A stretch of DNA of 64,000 bases, from assembly GCF_030499515.1 (NCBI RefSeq), contig NZ_JASTWJ010000001.1, positions 186,001 to 250,000 of the forward strand, given 5' to 3'. Positions 61,334 through 64,000 of the stretch are shown here, piece by piece. Made by a program: the position numbers and the translations under genes. Source of the DNA: Streptomyces sp. DT2A-34 (GTDB lineage: Bacteria > Actinomycetota > Actinomycetes > Streptomycetales > Streptomycetaceae). Position 1 is the stretch's first letter. Each line of letters begins with the position of its first letter. The notes under the pieces are model-generated. The model did no database searches. It was not told where the DNA came from and saw only the letters and a program-made list of their open reading frames with translations.

Positions 61334-62536
61334 ATGACGTTCTCCCTCGGCATCGTCGGCGCCGGCCAGTTCTCCGGCCAGTTCGCCACGCTGTTCCAGG
61401 CCCACCCCGGTGTCAGCGACGTGTACGTCACCGATCTGCTGCCCGAGCGGGCCGAGCAGCTCGCCGACGCGCAGGGACTGGCCGGCCCCTTCCCCTCGTA
61501 CGAGGCGATGCTGGAGTCGAAGGCCGTCGACGCGGTCGCGATCTTCACCCAGCGCTGGACCCACGGCCCGCTGGTCCTCCAGGGCCTGAACGCGGGCAAG
61601 CACGTCTACTCCGCCGTCCCCATGGCGATCACCGCGGAGGAGATCGCCGCGATCATCGACGCGGTCAAGGCGACCGGGCTGACGTACATGATGGGTGAGA
61701 CCAGTCAGTACAACCCGGCGACCGTGCACGCCCGCAACCAGATCGCCGAGGGCGCCTTCGGGCGGCTCTTCTACGCCGAGGGCGACTACGTCCACGACAT
61801 GGACCTCGGGTTCTACGAGGCGTACCAGTACAGCGGCGGCGAGAACTGGAAGGCGACCGCCAGCTATCCCCCGCTGCTGTACCCGACGCACGCGGTGGGC
61901 GGCGTGCTCGGGGCCTGGCGGACGCACGCGGTGAGCGTGTCGGCGATCGGGGTCGTGGACGACCGCGGCGACGGCGTCTTCGACAAGTCCGTCAGCCAGT
62001 TCGGCAACGACGTCTCCAACGCGACCGCACTGTTCGAGGTCGCGGGCGGCGGCTCGTTCCGTACGAACGAGTTCCGGCGGGTGGGCTACCCGTCCCACAT
62101 ACGGGAATCCCGCTTCCGCTTCTTCGGCACCGAGGCGAGCATGGAGCAGCTCGCCACGGTTGCCCTGTGGCAGGACAAGAAGGGCGTGCAGGACATCAGC
62201 GAGCTGCTGGAGCCCAAGCCGACCATGGCTCCTGACGACCCGTCACTCCAGCACATCGCGCCGGATCTGCGGGCCGCTTTCACCTCGGGTTCGGCGCCGG
62301 TGCACGACCGCTCCCGGCTGCCCCGGGAGTTCGACCATCTGCACAACGGCCATGAGGGCAGCCACCACTTCCTGGTGGACGACTTCGTGACGGCCGTCAA
62401 CACGCGCACCCTGCCGTCCGTGAACGCGTGGGTCGCGGCCCGCTACACCCTGCCGGGCATCGTCGCGCATGAGTCGGCGCGGCAGGGCGGGGTCAGGCTG
62501 GAGATCCCGGACTTCGGAGACGCCCCCGAGGCGTGA
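61334..62536 (+). CDS. Gfo/Idh/MocA-family sugar dehydrogenase
   Basis: 400 residues. Rossmann motif 'GIVGAGQFSGQFATLF' (~residues 6-21). The usual EKP is replaced by 'SAVPMAITAEE', with Val in place of the catalytic Lys, so activity may be altered. 'YPTHAVGGVLGAW' holds the conserved His of the second domain. Its operon position suggests oxidation or epimerisation of the imported sugar. GAAAGG upstream. Confidence 0.88.
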   Translation: MTFSLGIVGAGQFSGQFATLFQAHPGVSDVYVTDLLPERAEQLADAQGLAGPFPSYEAMLESKAVDAVAIFTQRWTHGPLVLQGLNAGKHVYSAVPMAITAEEIAAIIDAVKATGLTYMMGETSQYNPATVHARNQIAEGAFGRLFYAEGDYVHDMDLGFYEAYQYSGGENWKATASYPPLLYPTHAVGGVLGAWRTHAVSVSAIGVVDDRGDGVFDKSVSQFGNDVSNATALFEVAGGGSFRTNEFRRVGYPSHIRESRFRFFGTEASMEQLATVALWQDKKGVQDISELLEPKPTMAPDDPSLQHIAPDLRAAFTSGSAPVHDRSRLPREFDHLHNGHEGSHHFLVDDFVTAVNTRTLPSVNAWVAARYTLPGIVAHESARQGGVRLEIPDFGDAPEA

Positions 62537-62568
62537 CGTTCCCGCGCGAGCCGGGTGCCTGTTCTCGA

Positions 62569-63267
62569 TCAGGTGCCCGGCTTGCGGCCGTACACGTAGA
62601 CGTCGTCGCCGTTCTTCAACAGCGACCAGTACTTCTTGGCGACGGTCTTGGTCATGTTGACGCAGCCGTGCGAGCCCGGCGGGTTCCACATGCTGACGCC
62701 GGCCGAGTGGAAGGCCTGGCCGCCGTCGAAGAACTGGGAGTACGGCATCGGCACGTCGTAGATGCTCGACACGTGGTCGATGTCCCGCCAGTAGATCTTC
62801 TTCAGGCCGGTGCGGGTCTCGTAGCCGTTGCGGCCGGTGCGCACCGGTACGGGGCCGTAGACCAGCCTGCTGCCGTCCTGGATCCAGCTCAGCTGGAGCG
62901 TGAGGTTGACGCAGGCGATGCGGCCCTTGTTCGTCGGGCACTTGCCGTCCTTGTTGGGGTTGTTCCCGACGGCCTTCTGCTTGTTCATCAGGTCCATCAC
63001 GCCCCAGGTGACGGGACCGGCGTAGCCCACGTTCGGGGTGATGCCGTGCTTGTTCTGGAAGGCCTGGATGGCCTTGCAGTCGGCGGCGGACTGCTTGCCG
63101 TCGACCGGTCGGCCGAGGAACTTCTCCACCTGCTTCTGGTACGGCCCGGTCTGCGTCGTACAGCTCGCGGCCTGCGCCGGCGCGGCGCCGAGTGCGAGCG
63201 TGAGCGGTGCGACCAGTCCTCCGGTGATGCCGAGCGCGACTGCTCGCCGTCTGCGTATGTCCGCCAT
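62569..63267 (-). CDS. Secreted L,D-transpeptidase with peptidoglycan-binding domain
   Basis: 232 residues. Signal peptide 'RRRAVALGITGGLVAPLTLALGAAPAQA', a helical peptidoglycan-binding-like region ('QKQVEKFLGRPVDGKQSAADCKAIQAFQNKHG'), then a YkuD domain with catalytic Cys in 'PPGSHGCVNM' (~199) and His in 'QAFHSAG'. It makes 3-3 cross-links or attaches proteins to peptidoglycan. GAGAGG precedes 63267. Confidence 0.9.
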   Translation of the reverse strand: MADIRRRRAVALGITGGLVAPLTLALGAAPAQAASCTTQTGPYQKQVEKFLGRPVDGKQSAADCKAIQAFQNKHGITPNVGYAGPVTWGVMDLMNKQKAVGNNPNKDGKCPTNKGRIACVNLTLQLSWIQDGSRLVYGPVPVRTGRNGYETRTGLKKIYWRDIDHVSSIYDVPMPYSQFFDGGQAFHSAGVSMWNPPGSHGCVNMTKTVAKKYWSLLKNGDDVYVYGRKPGT

Positions 63268-63635
63268 GACCAGGCCTCTCCCCATGTGGTTCGTGCGTTC
63301 TCTGCCAGCTAGACAGATCTACGGGGTCGTGGGTTGTGGGCCTCGTGCGGCTGTGACCGAACGGTGAAATTTGTGCCTCCGCTACCGCTGTGCACCCCGC
63401 GGCGGTGCGACGCCGACCGCGCTCACCGGGGACGGGGCTGACGAGCACGTACGCCGTCGCCCGGAAATGGCTCGGCGAGCGCGGCGGCATGCTGTCGGGC
63501 GGCGCCCGCTCCACCGTCCTCAAGGCGCCGGCCGTGCTCGGCGTCGGCCTGGACCGGCTGCGCCGCCTGCCGCTGCGGCCATCCTCCGGGCGACGTTTGC
63601 AGGCCAGCGGTCGTGTCCCAGTACGATCCCCGTTC
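63268..63635. other. 368-bp region with a coding-like remnant
   Basis: The stretch ~63440-63590 has codon-like GC pattern and reads 'TSTYAVARKWLGERGGMLSG' and 'VLKAPAVLGVGLDRLRR' in the same frame as the downstream PucR gene, without a start or recognisable family. It may be the degraded end of a lost gene or an N-terminal extension of PucR. The first 100 bp hold the L,D-transpeptidase leader. TACGAT ends 9 bases before the PucR ATG. Confidence 0.35.
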
Positions 63636-64000
63636 ATGGATCCGGCCGCGGTGTCTCCGCCCTCAGCCAGCATCAGCCTGCGTCAGTTGCTGATGGCCCT
63701 GGGGGACACGCTGGTGGAGGTGCAGGCCGCTCCCGCCGGGCTCGACGTCGAGATCCGGGGCGTCGCCCTGCTCGATCCGGAGGATCCTCCGACTGCCCAG
63801 CCGGGTGAGCTGGTCCTCGTCATCGGTGCCCGGGGCCGCGCCGCCTTTCCCGCGTTGCGGGCCGCCGCACGCGACGGAGCCACCGCCGTCGTGGTCAAAC
63901 TGGACGGTCCCGGTCAGGCCGCGGCCCTCAGCGAGACGGCCGCCGAGGCCGGGGTGGCCCTGCTCTCGCTGCGCAGTGAGGCGCGCTGGGAGCAGGTGAA
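63636..64000 (+). CDS. PucR-family regulator (3' truncated by window end)
   Basis: First 121 codons only. 'LRQLLMALGDTLVEVQAAPAGLDVEIRGVALLDPED' and 'GELVLVIGARGRAAFPALRAAARDGATAVVVK' match the N-terminal purine-catabolism sensor domain of PucR regulators. The DNA-binding part lies beyond the window. ATG at 63636 probably leaderless. Confidence 0.85.
   Translation, partial: MDPAAVSPPSASISLRQLLMALGDTLVEVQAAPAGLDVEIRGVALLDPEDPPTAQPGELVLVIGARGRAAFPALRAAARDGATAVVVKLDGPGQAAALSETAAEAGVALLSLRSEARWEQV

Noticed and set aside
1..64000. tRNA, rRNA, prophage, integrase or conjugation genes
   Set aside because: None of their motifs or structures was seen on either strand.

Overview
The window is chromosomal DNA of very high G+C with strong third-position G/C bias, many GTG starts, short or absent leaders with -10 boxes just before the start codon, and a gene set (PrcB-type proteasome subunit, PucR, ROK, RpiR and TetR regulators, sugar ABC importers without their own ATPase, TAT-exported glucanase, CBM2 and CBM35 modules) that points to a Streptomyces or very close relative. 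No tRNA, rRNA, insertion sequence, phage gene or CRISPR array was seen.

Layout. 1-9.7 kb: end of a CBM35 carbohydrate enzyme, an ABC exporter half-transporter, an aldo/keto reductase, a Gfo/Idh/MocA dehydrogenase, a GNAT protein, a secreted GH64 beta-1,3-glucanase behind palindromic LacI-type sites, and a sulfite-oxidase-like molybdoenzyme. 9.9-20 kb: SthA-type transhydrogenase, DUF5709 protein, an APC permease operon, a NiCoT nickel/cobalt permease behind a Nur-box-like site, an orphan proteasome beta-subunit paralogue split by an apparent frameshift, a GT-C membrane protein, and a P-loop kinase pair. 20-29.5 kb: a sugar/polysaccharide utilisation locus read leftward (ROK regulator, lipoprotein, two permeases, two large toroid/lyase-like proteins) with a divergent BadF-type kinase. 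29.6-39.9 kb: PAP2 phosphatase, second GT-C protein, RpiR, CBM2 membrane protein, ATP-grasp protein, a DeoR-HTH/LacI-domain regulator, PucR-type regulator.

40-50.8 kb is the most distinctive part: a DUF3068 (PorA-family) protein, then seven closely packed or overlapping genes: GT4 glycosyltransferase, methyltransferase, a 1386-residue AftD-like arabinofuranosyltransferase, a condensation-domain-like protein, a second methyltransferase, a DMT transporter and a Trm112-like protein. The combination suggests assembly and decoration of a cell-envelope glycan. 50.8-52.1 kb: a TetR regulator bracketed by two copies of the same palindromic operator, then a zinc-ribbon/OB-fold protein. 52-57 kb: F420/PPOX protein, MalY-type aminotransferase, membrane-anchored S1 protease, EamA transporter. 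56.7-62.5 kb: a second sugar operon (two permeases, lipoprotein, Gfo/Idh dehydrogenase) divergent from a ROK regulator, with two matching candidate operators between them. The window ends with an L,D-transpeptidase and the start of a PucR-family gene.

Both sugar importers lack an ATPase gene here; in streptomycetes such systems are commonly energised by the shared MsiK ATPase encoded elsewhere. Functions are from reading motifs by eye; no database search was run.
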